This document shows, piece after piece, positions 1 to 8,869 of a stretch of DNA of 35,683 bases. This DNA is from Burkholderiales bacterium (GTDB taxonomy: Bacteria > Pseudomonadota > Gammaproteobacteria > Burkholderiales > Burkholderiaceae_F), in NCBI GenBank assembly GCA_900290295.1, contig OMSW01000253.1:8290-43972 (forward strand), written 5' to 3'. Within the stretch, counting starts at the first letter, position 1, and the number at the start of each line of letters is the position of its first letter. The notes beneath the pieces were generated by a model. It was not told where the DNA came from, searched no databases, and saw only the letters and a list, made by a program, of their open reading frames with translations. The translations under genes and the position numbers were made by a program.

Positions 1-1041
1 TATCTTCCCTATGACCTGCCGTTTGCCGTGCGCCGCTTCCTGCGGCAGGTTGATCCCAGCATCGGCATATTGATGGAGACCGAGATCTGGCCCAACCTGC
101 TGTATGCGGCGCGCGAGCGTCACGTTCCGGTCGTGCTGGCCAACGCCCGGCTGTCGCAGCGCTCGCTCGCCAAGGCGCTGCGCTACCGTGAGCTGATCCG
201 CGGTGCTTCGGCCTGCGTGACGATCGTGGGCGCGCAGACCCAAGCCGATCGCGGGCGGGTGGCGCAACTCTATGACGGCCCGATCCGCGTGACCGGAAAT
301 CTGAAATTCGATCTTGTTCCCGACCCGGAGCAGGTCGAGCAGGGCAAGGGCCTGCGCGCGCGCTTTCGTGAGCGCTTCGGCGAGCGCCCGCTGTGGCTGT
401 TTGCCAGCACGCGCGAGGGCGAGGAGCGCTTGATCCTGGACGCGCTGCGGACCCGGGGCTTGGCTGACGGGGGCAGCGGGCCGGCCTCGCCAGCGCCCTT
501 GCTGCTGTTTGTGCCGCGCCATCCGCAGCGCTTCGACGAGGTCGCGGCCTTGTTGCAGGAGCGTGGCAATGCGGTTCTGCGTCGCGCGCACTGGGGTGTG
601 CCGCCGGATGCGCGGCCGGACGTTGCGGCCTCGCCGAGGTCGTCCGCGGCGCCCTCCTCGGCGGTGTTGCTGGGCGACTCCATGGGTGAGATGCCCTTGT
701 ACTACGGCATGGCCGATGTTGCCCTGATCGGCGGCAGTCTGCTGCCCCTGGGAGGGCAGAACCTCATCGAAGCCTGCGCCTGCGGCTGCCCGGTTGTTCT
801 GGGTCCGCACATGTTCAACTTTGCGCAGGCCGCCGATGACGCCGAGGCCGCCGGCGCGGCCCGGCGCGTGCGCGATGCGCAGCAGGCCCTGGGTGTTATG
901 CACGAAATCAGCATCTCGGCCGCAGCCCGCCAGCGAATGGCGGCCGCGGCGCTGGCGTTTTCCAGCATGCATCGCGGCGCCACCGTGCGCACGCTGGCCC
1001 TGATCGACGATGTACTGGCTAGCGCTGCAACAGGGCGTTGA
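1..1041 (+). CDS. waaA: 3-deoxy-D-manno-octulosonic acid (Kdo) transferase, 5'-truncated by window edge
   Basis: Transfers Kdo from CMP-Kdo to lipid IVA at the inner face of the cytoplasmic membrane, an essential step of lipopolysaccharide core assembly. The reading frame is open from base 1, so the gene starts outside the window. About 346 residues are visible against roughly 420-430 for the family, so the N-terminal membrane anchor and start of the first GT-B lobe are missing. Visible hallmarks are METEIWPNLL near the left edge and, in the C-terminal nucleotide-sugar lobe, the LLGDSMGEMPLYYGMADVA and GGSLLPLGGQNLIEA stretches typical of WaaA/KdtA. The stop (TGA, 1039-1041) lies inside the 3' end of the convergent tolC-like gene, a 23-bp tail-to-tail overlap. 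Identification is firm; the number of Kdo residues added cannot be read from sequence. Confidence 0.95.
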   Translation, partial: YLPYDLPFAVRRFLRQVDPSIGILMETEIWPNLLYAARERHVPVVLANARLSQRSLAKALRYRELIRGASACVTIVGAQTQADRGRVAQLYDGPIRVTGNLKFDLVPDPEQVEQGKGLRARFRERFGERPLWLFASTREGEERLILDALRTRGLADGGSGPASPAPLLLFVPRHPQRFDEVAALLQERGNAVLRRAHWGVPPDARPDVAASPRSSAAPSSAVLLGDSMGEMPLYYGMADVALIGGSLLPLGGQNLIEACACGCPVVLGPHMFNFAQAADDAEAAGAARRVRDAQQALGVMHEISISAAARQRMAAAALAFSSMHRGATVRTLALIDDVLASAATGR

Positions 1042-2428
1042 CGGTCTCGATATCCTCGTCCCGCAAGGCGCCCGCGGATGCCTTGAGCTTCAGACCGTTG
1101 ACCAGGAAGTCGTAGCGCGCTTTCTTCAGATCGCGCTGGGTGTTGAAGAGCTGCGTGTTGGCATTGAGCACATCGAGGTTGATCCGCACGCCCACGTGAT
1201 AGCCCAGCAGGGTCGAATCGACCTGAGTCTTGGCCGAAATCTCGGCCGACTCCAGCGCCTGCACCTGCGCCAAGCCATAGTCGACCCCGGTGTAGGCCTG
1301 GCGCGCGGCCTGGGCGGCGGTGCGGCGCGCGAGTTCCAGGTTCTGGTCGGCTTGATCTTCGCGGGCATGCGCCGCACGCACGTTGCTTTGGATCGCACCT
1401 CCCGTGAACACCGGGACCGTGAGCGTGATGCCCAGGGCCGAGCCAGTGGTGTTGTTGCCCACGGGGATATATATGTTGCCGGTGGACTTCTGGTACTGGA
1501 TGCCGCCGGTGATGTTCACCGTGGGCTGGTAGGCGTCGCGCGCGCGCTGGGTCTCATGGCGGGCGATTTCGGTTGCGGCGCGGGCCGCCAGAACGGAGTA
1601 GTTCGAATCCTCCGCATCGCGCGCCCAGGTATCGACGTCGTTCGGTTGCGGCGGGATCAGCTGCACGGGATCGCGCAGCGCCTGCAATTCCCCGGCATCG
1701 TGGCCGACGATCGCGCGCAGCGCACTTTGCTTGACCGCCAGGTCGCCACGGGCGACCTGCTCCTGCGCGTCGATCTGGTCATAGCGCGCCTTGGCCTCGT
1801 GCGTATCGACGATGGTTTTGGTGCCGACCTCGAACTCGCGCTTGGCCTGCGCGAGCTGCTCCGAGACCGCCTTCTTGTTTTCCCGCAACGCCGACAGCGC
1901 ATCCTGCGCGGCCAGGACATCGAAGTAGGCCTGCGCAACGCGCACGACCAGGTCCGAGCGAGCCTGCGCCAACTGCGACTCGCTTTGCTTGATCGTGAGC
2001 TTGGCCTCGGTCAGGCTTTCCCATAATGGGGCGCTGTAGACCGGCAGCGTGAAGTTCAGCGCCGGCCCCCAGGAGTTGAACGTCTTCTCGAAGCTGGGCA
2101 AGAGCGCGTCGTTTTGCGAGCGAAAGTCGTAGCGGTTGGCCGAATCGCCGATAGAAGCAGTTACATTCGGCAGCAGGTTCGAGCGCGCCTGTGGCTCCAC
2201 CTCGGCCGTGGCAACTTGCGCAAAGCGCGCCGCGGCGTAGCTCGGGTCGTTGATCAGCGCCTCGCGCGTCAGCGTGAGCAGATCGGTTCCGCTGGCAAAG
2301 GCCGGCGCGCCACCGGCGAGCGTTGCCAGTACGCCCAGCCGTGCCAGGGCGCGACCGACGACAGCAGCTAGCGCGCCCGCGCCGCCTGGCGCCGGCGTAC
2401 CGACCCCGATGCGCAGAGGCGCGCGCAT
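1019..2428 (-). CDS. tolC: TolC-family outer membrane efflux/secretion channel
   Basis: Predicted outer-membrane channel of 469 residues that, as a trimer, connects type I secretion or tripartite efflux pumps to the outside. The N-terminus is basic and followed by a hydrophobic stretch ending near PAFASG, a plausible Sec signal peptide with cleavage after Ala. The mature part starts with the family-typical helix around LTREALINDPSYAAARF and carries two repeats of long heptad-rich helices, e.g. AQAYFDVLAAQDALSALREN and the later AQAARQAYTGVDYGLAQVQAL. The ATG overlaps the TGA of the upstream methyltransferase gene as TGATG, so translation is probably coupled. Its 3' end overlaps convergent waaA by 23 bp. 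A partner exporter lies 14 kb away (16088-19047), but pairing with it is only inference. The class is clear, the substrate unknown. Confidence 0.9.
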   Translation of the reverse strand: MRAPLRIGVGTPAPGGAGALAAVVGRALARLGVLATLAGGAPAFASGTDLLTLTREALINDPSYAAARFAQVATAEVEPQARSNLLPNVTASIGDSANRYDFRSQNDALLPSFEKTFNSWGPALNFTLPVYSAPLWESLTEAKLTIKQSESQLAQARSDLVVRVAQAYFDVLAAQDALSALRENKKAVSEQLAQAKREFEVGTKTIVDTHEAKARYDQIDAQEQVARGDLAVKQSALRAIVGHDAGELQALRDPVQLIPPQPNDVDTWARDAEDSNYSVLAARAATEIARHETQRARDAYQPTVNITGGIQYQKSTGNIYIPVGNNTTGSALGITLTVPVFTGGAIQSNVRAAHAREDQADQNLELARRTAAQAARQAYTGVDYGLAQVQALESAEISAKTQVDSTLLGYHVGVRINLDVLNANTQLFNTQRDLKKARYDFLVNGLKLKASAGALRDEDIETVNALLQR

Positions 2429-3123
2429 CAGAAGCGAAAGGCCGATGCGTGCTGCGCATTGCGCAGCGGCTTGACGCAGGTCTCAAATAGCGACAAGGGT
2501 TCGAAGCTATCCTTGGTCGCGCGCGTGATGATCTTGGCACTCATCGCCGGGGCGGTGCCGACGATGGCAGCCATGCGCCCGCCGATCTTGAGTTGGTCGA
2601 GCAAGGATTCCGGCAGCATTGGCAAAGAGCCCGACACGATGATGACATCGTATGGCGCGTGCGCCGCCCAGCCCCGGGCAGCGTCGCCTCCCTCCACGCG
2701 CGCGTTGCGCACGCCGGCGCGCGCCAGGTTGGCTGCGCCAAAGGCCTGCAGCCGAGGCTCGATTTCGATCGTCCAGACGGTCTGCGCCTTGTGGGCCGCC
2801 AGCGCCGCCATGTAGCCCGAACCAGTACCGATTTCCAGCACCTGCTCGTGCGGGTGTATCCCAAGCTCCTGCAGCAGTCGTGCCTCGACCTTGGGAGCAA
2901 GCATGGATTCACCGGTAACGACGCCGTCGATATTCAGTGGCAGCTCGAAATCGACGAAGGCCAGCGCGCGCAGGTGGGGCGGGACGAAATCCTCGCGCCG
3001 CACCCGCATCAGCAGGTCCAGGACCGACTGGTCCAGCACCTCCCATGGTCGGATCTGCTGCTCGATCATGTTGAAGCGCGCCTGTTCGAGGTCGGCCTCG
3101 GAGAGCATGGCTTGCACGGTCAT
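2428..3123 (-). CDS. pcm: Protein-L-isoaspartate O-methyltransferase family protein
   Basis: SAM-dependent methyltransferase of the PIMT family, 231 residues, which in characterised members methylates isoaspartyl residues in damaged proteins. Visible signatures are the N-terminal NMIEQQIRPWEVLD stretch, the SAM-binding motif I VLEIGTGSGY at about residues 95-104, and the pre-motif DGVVTGESMLAPKVEARLLQ region. This is the divergent PIMT-like branch that often sits directly upstream of tolC in betaproteobacteria, so repair of isoaspartate should be treated as a family-level inference. It is first in the pair with the tolC-like gene, whose ATG overlaps its stop. It is divergently transcribed from yceH across 192 bp that must hold both promoters; I could not pick convincing -35/-10 elements there. 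Confidence 0.87.
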   Translation of the reverse strand: MTVQAMLSEADLEQARFNMIEQQIRPWEVLDQSVLDLLMRVRREDFVPPHLRALAFVDFELPLNIDGVVTGESMLAPKVEARLLQELGIHPHEQVLEIGTGSGYMAALAAHKAQTVWTIEIEPRLQAFGAANLARAGVRNARVEGGDAARGWAAHAPYDVIIVSGSLPMLPESLLDQLKIGGRMAAIVGTAPAMSAKIITRATKDSFEPLSLFETCVKPLRNAQHASAFRF

Positions 3124-3315
3124 GGTTTGGACTCGATTGAGGGGTGGAAGGAATTGTGTTGTGCTTAGGGTTCGCTGGAGCGGATATTATCAATCGGGGC
3201 CCGGTTGCCGCTCGCGCTTCCCGCGACGAAGCTTGCCGTTTGTCAAATGCGAGTCGGCAATTGCGGACAGTTTTCGGAACGCGTGGTTGCGGCGCGCGTT
3301 TAGCATCTACTGCCT

Positions 3316-3987
3316 ATGACAAATCTTGCTCCGCTTTCGCTGCTGGAAGCCCGCGTACTCGGCGTGCTGGTTGAGAAGGAACGCACGGTTCCGGACACCT
3401 ACCCGTTGTCGCTCAAGGCCCTTACCGGTGGGTGCAACCAGAAGAACAATCGCAATCCGCTGATCGAGGTCGTAGATGGCGAGGTCCAGGCGGCGGTCGA
3501 TTCCTTGCGTACGCGTACGCTGGTGATCGAATCGAGCGGCGCGCGGGTGACGCGCTACTCCCAGAACATCGGCCGCGTGCTGCGCATTCCGGACCAGGCC
3601 GTTGCCTTGCTCGCCGTTTTGCTGCTGCGCGGGCCCCAGACAGCGGCGGAGCTGCGGACCGCAAGCGAGCGCATGCACCGTTTTGCCGATGTTTCCTCGG
3701 TCGAGGCCTTCCTGGACGAGCTCTCGCAGCGCAGCAGCGAAAATGGCGGTCCCCTGGTGGTGAAGCTGGCGCGTGCTCCGGGAGAGCGCGAGGCGCGCTG
3801 GGCCCACCTGCTTGCGGGTCCGGTGGAGCCGCGCCAGAGCGACGCTTCCCCTTCCGTAGCTGCCGCCGAGGTATCCCTGGCCGAGATCGCGGCATTGCGA
3901 TCCCACCACGCCCAGCTCGCAGCCGAGGTCGCCGAGCTGCGCACCAAGTTGGAGCGCATGGCCGCGGAATTGGGACTCCGACTATAG
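3316..3987 (+). CDS. yceH: YceH family protein (DUF480)
   Basis: Soluble 223-residue protein of the YceH/DUF480 family, which folds as tandem winged-helix-like domains; its cellular role is not established. Recognition rests on the highly characteristic N-terminal block: LSLLEARVLGVLVEKERTVP, then YPLSLKALTGGCNQKNNRNP at about residues 37-56, followed by the RVTRYSQNIGRVL and RGPQTAAELRTASERMH segments. The C-terminus (about residues 190-220) is a heptad-rich helix with repeated AELR/LAAE units, probably a short coiled coil also common in the family. No clear Shine-Dalgarno sequence precedes the ATG. It is transcribed divergently from pcm and is followed by about 200 bp before the diguanylate cyclase gene. 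Confidence 0.93.
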   Translation: MTNLAPLSLLEARVLGVLVEKERTVPDTYPLSLKALTGGCNQKNNRNPLIEVVDGEVQAAVDSLRTRTLVIESSGARVTRYSQNIGRVLRIPDQAVALLAVLLLRGPQTAAELRTASERMHRFADVSSVEAFLDELSQRSSENGGPLVVKLARAPGEREARWAHLLAGPVEPRQSDASPSVAAAEVSLAEIAALRSHHAQLAAEVAELRTKLERMAAELGLRL

Positions 3988-4127
3988 ATTTTGCCCTAGC
4001 GGCGGACCAGGATTTTCTATACCATTGGTCCGGATTGTGCAACGCACCAACCAGAACGCGTTTCATTTCCGTAGGCTATTTTCGCCAAATAGATGCGCGG
4101 GGCTACAAAGAAATAGTGGGGGTATTC

Positions 4128-4147
4128 CAGGAATTGAACGATTCCTG
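4128..4147. repeat. Small perfect inverted repeat between yceH and the diguanylate cyclase gene
   Basis: CAGGAAT (4128-4134) is followed after 6 nt by its perfect complement ATTCCTG (4141-4147). No T-tract follows, so it is not a convincing intrinsic terminator. Its place about 40 bp upstream of the probable cyclase start would also fit an operator or a leader hairpin. Confidence 0.35.
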
Positions 4148-4188
4148 CTTCCCTAGGATGGCGTTTGTGGAGTGTGCAATGGAGCAGT

Positions 4189-5241
4189 GTGTCCCGAAAT
4201 CTTGCGAACGTGAAGCCCAACCTAATTGATGCGGTAGCACTCGCGACCTCGCATCGCGACCGGGACGAACTCGATCGCGCGGTGGCGCGCATGCTCTTTG
4301 ACCATGTGCACCCCAATTGCGTCAAGGTCTACCGGGTGCTGGGCGAAGAAGGTCGGCAGCGGGTGCAACTGCGCGTTTCCATCGATTCGGACGGAATGCG
4401 CGATGGCGGCGCCCCGAACGATCCTGCGCTGTTGCCGCTGGTGTCGGAAAAGGCCCATTGGCTCGAGTGCGCGCTGCTCTCGGATGCGGTGCATTACCTG
4501 CCGCAAGGCTATTTGGGCGAGCGCTTCGACAGCGTCTTTCCGCTGCTGGGAAATCGCGGCCTGATCGGTCTTATCGAAGTCGAGTTTTCCGGAACCCGCG
4601 CAGCAATCCGTCCGCACGATGCCAACCTGGTGCAGGGGGTGCTGCGCATACTGCGCAATCACTTGAGCGCGCTCGACTACGGCGAGCGCGATACCTTGAC
4701 CGGCCTGCTCAACCGGCGCACGTTTGAAGCGACCTTCGCCAAGCGGCGCGGGGCCGTCGTCGGGGCCGCGGCGCCGGAGCCGGAAACGCCGGGGAGCTGG
4801 CTTGGGGTCATCGATATCGACCGCTTCAAAACGATCAATGACACCTTCGGGCACTTGTTTGGCGACGAAGTGCTGCTGCTCGTGGCTCGGCTGATGTTCG
4901 ATACCTTCCGCAGCACCGAGCTGGTCTACCGATTCGGAGGCGAGGAGTTTGTCGTGATCGTCGACGGCGCCAACGAGGAAGGCGCCGCCATCGCCTTCGA
5001 GCGCTTCCGCCAGGCCGTGGCCGCGTACCGCTTCCCCCAGGTCGGCCAGGTCACGGTGAGCATCGGCTACACGCGTGTGGCTCCCACCGACATCCCGGCC
5101 TCGACCGTAGATCGTGCCGACTGCGCGCTTTATTACGCCAAGGAGCATGGTCGCAACAGCACCCGGTGCTACGACACGCTCCTGCGCGCAGGCGCCATCA
5201 CCAGCAAGAAGACCGCCAACGCGGAACTCGAGTTGTTCTAA
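4189..5241 (+). CDS. Diguanylate cyclase with N-terminal GAF-like sensor (GGDEF)
   Basis: Synthesises c-di-GMP from two GTP. From this start the protein is 350 residues. An N-terminal GAF-like sensor (about residues 10-155) leads through a short helix into a GGDEF domain with the entry motif DTLTGLLNRRTFE, the metal-binding DIDRFKTINDTFGH, and the active-site GGEEF at about residues 250-254, an accepted active variant. The inhibitory I-site position reads RSTE instead of RxxD, so feedback inhibition by c-di-GMP may be weakened. The start is uncertain: a frame-open TTG lies at 4165 and GTGs at 4174, 4189 and 4210. I chose 4189 because GGAG sits 4 nt upstream; family similarity begins near KPNLIDAV just after 4210. 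No transmembrane segment is visible, so it is cytosolic. It converges on the hydrogenase-like operon with 19 bp between stops. Confidence 0.9.
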   Translation: MSRNLANVKPNLIDAVALATSHRDRDELDRAVARMLFDHVHPNCVKVYRVLGEEGRQRVQLRVSIDSDGMRDGGAPNDPALLPLVSEKAHWLECALLSDAVHYLPQGYLGERFDSVFPLLGNRGLIGLIEVEFSGTRAAIRPHDANLVQGVLRILRNHLSALDYGERDTLTGLLNRRTFEATFAKRRGAVVGAAAPEPETPGSWLGVIDIDRFKTINDTFGHLFGDEVLLLVARLMFDTFRSTELVYRFGGEEFVVIVDGANEEGAAIAFERFRQAVAAYRFPQVGQVTVSIGYTRVAPTDIPASTVDRADCALYYAKEHGRNSTRCYDTLLRAGAITSKKTANAELELF

Positions 5242-5260
5242 GGCTCGCGCAGCGGTTTTG

Positions 5261-5782
5261 CTAGCGCAGCGCGCGCAGTATCCCGCGCAGCATCTCCAGC
5301 GGTGGCGGTGGACAGCCCGGTATCTCCACATCGACGGGCAGCACGTTGGCGATGCGGCCGCGGCTGGCATAGCTCTCGCCGAAGACTCCACCATTGCAGG
5401 CGCATTCGCCGACGGCAACTACGCGCTTGGGTGCCGGCATGGCCTCGTAGGTGCGCAGCAATGCCGCTTCCATGTGCGCCGAAACGGGGCCGGTCACCAG
5501 CAGCAGGTCGGCATGTCGTGGGCTGGCCACAAACTTGATGCCGAGTCCCTCGATGTTGTAGTAGGGGTTGTTCAGGGCCTGCATCTCCAGCTCGCAGCCA
5601 TTGCACGAGCCGGCGTCGACCGCGCGTATTGCCAGGGCGTGCCCGAGCACCGACAGGATGTCCTGGGCTATTGCGCGCAGCTCGGCCTGCGCTTCCGGCA
5701 CTGCCCCGGGGGAAGTCGCATCGGGCGCCGGTTCGGTGATCGTGCCGACGCGCGCGATTTGTCGAAGTTCGCGCCAGGGCAT
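5261..5782 (-). CDS. Hydrogenase-4/complex I NuoB-like small subunit (HyfI-like)
   Basis: Peripheral iron-sulfur subunit of a complex I/group 4 hydrogenase-type membrane complex, 173 residues. The proximal [4Fe-4S] cluster ligands are present: CxxC in GSCNGCE (Cys60, Cys63), GEC at Cys127, and GCPPPP at Cys157; an extra Cys129 follows. In the family this subunit docks against the NuoD/HyfG-like large subunit at the quinone- or [NiFe]-site interface. It is the last gene of the six-gene minus-strand operon and its ATG overlaps the stop of the large-subunit gene as TGATG. The first 40 or so residues are an unusual Pro/Ala/Glu-rich leader with no signal peptide. The cluster is intact here although the large subunit has no [NiFe] ligands. 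The specific electron donor is unknown. Confidence 0.88.
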   Translation of the reverse strand: MPWRELRQIARVGTITEPAPDATSPGAVPEAQAELRAIAQDILSVLGHALAIRAVDAGSCNGCELEMQALNNPYYNIEGLGIKFVASPRHADLLLVTGPVSAHMEAALLRTYEAMPAPKRVVAVGECACNGGVFGESYASRGRIANVLPVDVEIPGCPPPPLEMLRGILRALR

Positions 5783-7401
5783 CAGAGATCCTGCCCGGAA
5801 TAGCTCAGGTTGAAGGACTTGTTGATCAGCGGGAAGTCCGGGACGATGTTGCCGATGACGGCATGCTCCAGCGCGGGCCAGTTCTGCCAGGACGGATCGT
5901 GGCAGTGCGCGCGCAGGATCTGGCCGCGCTCGTCGAGCTCGATCGCGACCAGCAATTCACCGCGCCAGGCCTCGACCCAGCCGGCGCCCCAGCCGTGCGC
6001 CTGCGGCGCAGCGAGCGCGGTGATGGTCGGTCCGGCCGCAAGCTCGCGTGTGATGATCCGGATCAGGCGCAGCGATTCGTAGATTTCGGCAAAGCGCACG
6101 GCAACGCGGGCCGCAACATCGCCGGCCGTGGCATGCGCACCGCGAACCTGCAGCGCTTCATACGGTACGCCGCCGAAATCCACGCGCAGGTCCGCGCCCG
6201 TTCCGCTGGCGCGGGCCGCCATGCCCGTGAGGTTGAGTTTGCGCGCCAGTTCCGCCGCGATGCAGCCCGTGCCGACGAAGCGATCTTGCAGTCCGGCATG
6301 CGCATCGTATATGGACTCGATGATGCGGACCTGCCCTTCGACGGCCTCGCAGTCGGCATGGATGGTCGCCAAGGCCGCCGTCGACAGGTCGCTCGCCACT
6401 CCGCCCGCAACGATCCAGTCCATGAGCAGTCGATGCCCCAGCAGTTCGTGATTGCGGCGCAGCCAGTCCTCGCGCAGGCGCGAGAACTGGGCCAATCCGA
6501 AGGCAAAGGCAGCGTCGTTGCCCAATGCCCCGAGATCGCCCAGGTGATTTGCGATGCGCTCGCGCTCCAGCGCCAGCGCGCGCAGCCACTGCGCGCGCGC
6601 CGGCGCCTCGGCGCGACACAGCGCCTCGGCCGCTGCACAGTAGGCCCAGCTGTAGGCGACCGTGCTGTCGCCGGAGACGCGCGCGGCCAGGCGCGCGCCC
6701 TGGGCCAAGCTCATGCCCTCGAAGCGCTTCTCGATGCCCTTGTGCGTGTAGCCCAGGCGCTCTTCGAGGCGCAGCACCTTTTCTCCCACCACGGAGAACC
6801 GGAAGTGTCCCGGCTCGATAATCCCCGCGTGCACCGGACCGACCGCGATCTCGTGCACCCCGTCGCCCTCGACTGTGACAAAGGCGTATTGCTCATCGAG
6901 CGCGTCGTAGCGTTCCCGCCCACTGGGCTCGCGGCGCAAGGGGTAGTAGTCCCTAGGCCAAGCCGCGTGGCGCAGCCAGGGCCGGGTATCGCCTGCCCCC
7001 TCGGCCACCAGGCCGCTGAGGTCGGCGACGGCACGCTGCATGCGAACCGCGGAGGGAAACGTGGCGCTCAGGTCCGGGTAGTTCGGAAGGGCCGCTGCCG
7101 CCTCCGCTAGCGGCAGATCCAGCCATACCAGGCCCGAGTTCAGGGCATAGGCGGCCGCGACCGCAAAATGCCCCTCGCTCGTGCGCCGGTCGGTCCCCCA
7201 GATCGAGATCAGGCGACCGCCGAGGCTGCGAACCACGCTGGGCGCAGCGCGCCACTGGGACCGGGTGACTCGCGCCCTATGGATTGGCATCGGGCCGCGC
7301 AGGCGCGCGAGCGTGCAATCCAATCCCGGCAGCCGCAGCTCCCGTGGCGTCTTGCGCCGCTCCGTGACCCTTGCCTCCTCGTGTGGCGCATCGGGCCCCA
7401 T
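5782..7401 (-). CDS. HyfG/NuoCD-like large subunit lacking [NiFe] cysteines (Ehr type)
   Basis: Fused NuoC-like (about residues 40-160) plus NuoD/hydrogenase-large-subunit-like (about 175-539) protein, 539 residues. Similarity to HycE/HyfG is clear in EPGHFRFSVVGEKVLRLEER, GYTHKGIEKRFEG (218-229) and ALERERIANHLGDLGAL. The L1 motif, RxCGxC in real [NiFe] hydrogenases, reads RVSGDS here (241-246), and the C-terminus ends in PLINKSFNLSYSGQDL with no DPCxxC motif. No Ni or Fe ligation is therefore possible as in hydrogenases, and no C-terminal maturation peptide is expected. This matches the Ehr (energy-converting hydrogenase-related) class. I start it at ATG 7401, giving TGA-GC-ATG spacing to the HyfF-like gene; the open frame further upstream overlaps that gene and is rejected. 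Catalysis is unknown. Confidence 0.87.
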   Translation of the reverse strand: MGPDAPHEEARVTERRKTPRELRLPGLDCTLARLRGPMPIHRARVTRSQWRAAPSVVRSLGGRLISIWGTDRRTSEGHFAVAAAYALNSGLVWLDLPLAEAAAALPNYPDLSATFPSAVRMQRAVADLSGLVAEGAGDTRPWLRHAAWPRDYYPLRREPSGRERYDALDEQYAFVTVEGDGVHEIAVGPVHAGIIEPGHFRFSVVGEKVLRLEERLGYTHKGIEKRFEGMSLAQGARLAARVSGDSTVAYSWAYCAAAEALCRAEAPARAQWLRALALERERIANHLGDLGALGNDAAFAFGLAQFSRLREDWLRRNHELLGHRLLMDWIVAGGVASDLSTAALATIHADCEAVEGQVRIIESIYDAHAGLQDRFVGTGCIAAELARKLNLTGMAARASGTGADLRVDFGGVPYEALQVRGAHATAGDVAARVAVRFAEIYESLRLIRIITRELAAGPTITALAAPQAHGWGAGWVEAWRGELLVAIELDERGQILRAHCHDPSWQNWPALEHAVIGNIVPDFPLINKSFNLSYSGQDL

Positions 7402-7403
7402 GC

Positions 7404-8867
7404 TCAGCCTCCGATGAGAGCGGCCGCCTGGCGGTACCACTGGCCCAGAAACGGCGGAACGAACAGCCCGAGCATCAGGGTCAATCCCAGGTGCACGAAC
7501 ACCGGCAACAGGGCCGGCCGATGGCCCAGGGCCGGCAGGTTCGTATCGCCGAACACCATGGCCTGCACTCGGCCGAACACAGAGGCAAAGGCGACCGCCA
7601 GGGCCAGGAGCAATACCGGCGTGGCCCAGGGAAGCTGGCGCATTGCGCTCGTAAGGATCAGGAATTCGCTGGCGAACACGCCGAAGGGCGGCATGCCCAA
7701 AATGGCCAGCGAGCCGATCGCAAGTCCCCACCCCAGCGTAGGACTCGCCTGCAGCAAGCCGCGAATATCGTCCATGATCTGCGAGCCGGCACGCTGCGTG
7801 GCGTGCCCCACCGCAAAGAAAATTGCCGACTTGGTCAGCGAATGCACCGTCATGTGCAGCAGTCCGGCAAAGTTGGCAATCGGCCCGCCGAGTCCGAAGG
7901 CAAACGTCATCAGTCCCATGTGTTCGATCGACGAGTAGGCGAACATGCGCTTGACGTCGCGCTGGCGGCGCAGAAAAAATGCTGCCACCACCACCGAGAC
8001 GATGCCGAAGGCAACCATTGCATGGCCCGGCAAGCCGTTGGTCATGGCACCATCGGCTAGCACCTTGCAGCGCAAAATGGCGTACAGCGCCACGTTCAGG
8101 AGCAGGCCCGAGAGCACCGCCGAGATCGGCGTCGGCCCCTCCGCGTGGGCATCGGGGAGCCAGTTGTGCACCGGCACCAGGCCCACCTTGGTGCCGTACC
8201 CCAGCAGCAGGAAGACGAACGCGAGCGCCAGAATATTTGGTTCGAGCTCCGTCTTAACCGCCGCCAGGTGTGTCCAGAGCAGCGCACCCTCGCCACCGCC
8301 GATGACCCGGTCCGCGGCCAGGTAGAGCAGCATGGTGCCGAACAGTGCCTGGGCGATACCGACGCCGCACAAGATGAAGTATTTCCAGGCGGCCTCTAGG
8401 CTGGCCGGCGTCCGGTAGACCGAAACGAGCAGCACGGTGGTCAGGGTTGCCGCCTCCATCGCCACCCAGAGCACGCCCAGGTTGTTGGTGGTGAGCGCCA
8501 TCAGCATCATCGCAATGAACAGCTGGTACATGCTGTGGAACAGGCGCATGCGCGGCGCCGTCATCTTGCCGCGTTCGCGTTCGATGCGCATGTAGGGCCG
8601 CGAAAAGACCGATGTGGTGAAGCCGACCAGGGCGGTTAAGGCGACGAGGAAGGCGTTGAGCGGATCGATGAAAAAGCGCTCGCCAAAGCCGAGCATCGGC
8701 GTGCCGAGGATCACGTCGGCGGTGAGCCAAAGTGCCGCCGCGAAGGTGGCAGCGCTGAAGGCGACATTGATTTCCGGGCCCCGATCCCGGTGGCCGTAGA
8801 GCGCGAGCGCCAGGCCGCCGCCGATCGGCACCAGCAGGGTAAGAAACAAGGGCAGGGTCGCAGGCAT
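7404..8867 (-). CDS. HyfF-like antiporter-type membrane subunit
   Basis: Mrp/NuoL-M-N-type proton-translocating subunit of 487 residues with about 14 predicted hydrophobic segments. Conserved charged residues of the family are visible: Glu138 in VLWVAMEAATLTT (TM5), Lys227 in GTKVGLVPVHNWLPDAH (TM7) with His241 just after, and the YSSIEHMGLM segment further on. Asn258 occupies the position where many antiporter subunits carry a Lys or His; I believe this is also seen in HyfF. The ATG follows the stop of the HyfE-like gene as TGA-GC-ATG, and the next gene follows in the same arrangement. It probably forms one of two ion-translocating arms of the membrane complex. The open frame extending upstream to 9605 is antisense-like noise within the preceding genes. 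Confidence 0.9.
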   Translation of the reverse strand: MPATLPLFLTLLVPIGGGLALALYGHRDRGPEINVAFSAATFAAALWLTADVILGTPMLGFGERFFIDPLNAFLVALTALVGFTTSVFSRPYMRIERERGKMTAPRMRLFHSMYQLFIAMMLMALTTNNLGVLWVAMEAATLTTVLLVSVYRTPASLEAAWKYFILCGVGIAQALFGTMLLYLAADRVIGGGEGALLWTHLAAVKTELEPNILALAFVFLLLGYGTKVGLVPVHNWLPDAHAEGPTPISAVLSGLLLNVALYAILRCKVLADGAMTNGLPGHAMVAFGIVSVVVAAFFLRRQRDVKRMFAYSSIEHMGLMTFAFGLGGPIANFAGLLHMTVHSLTKSAIFFAVGHATQRAGSQIMDDIRGLLQASPTLGWGLAIGSLAILGMPPFGVFASEFLILTSAMRQLPWATPVLLLALAVAFASVFGRVQAMVFGDTNLPALGHRPALLPVFVHLGLTLMLGLFVPPFLGQWYRQAAALIGG

Positions 8868-8869
8868 GC

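Noticed and set aside
5863-7110. 415-codon plus-strand frame opposite the HyfG-like gene
   Set aside because: Shadow of the minus-strand large-subunit gene, which has clear similarity.
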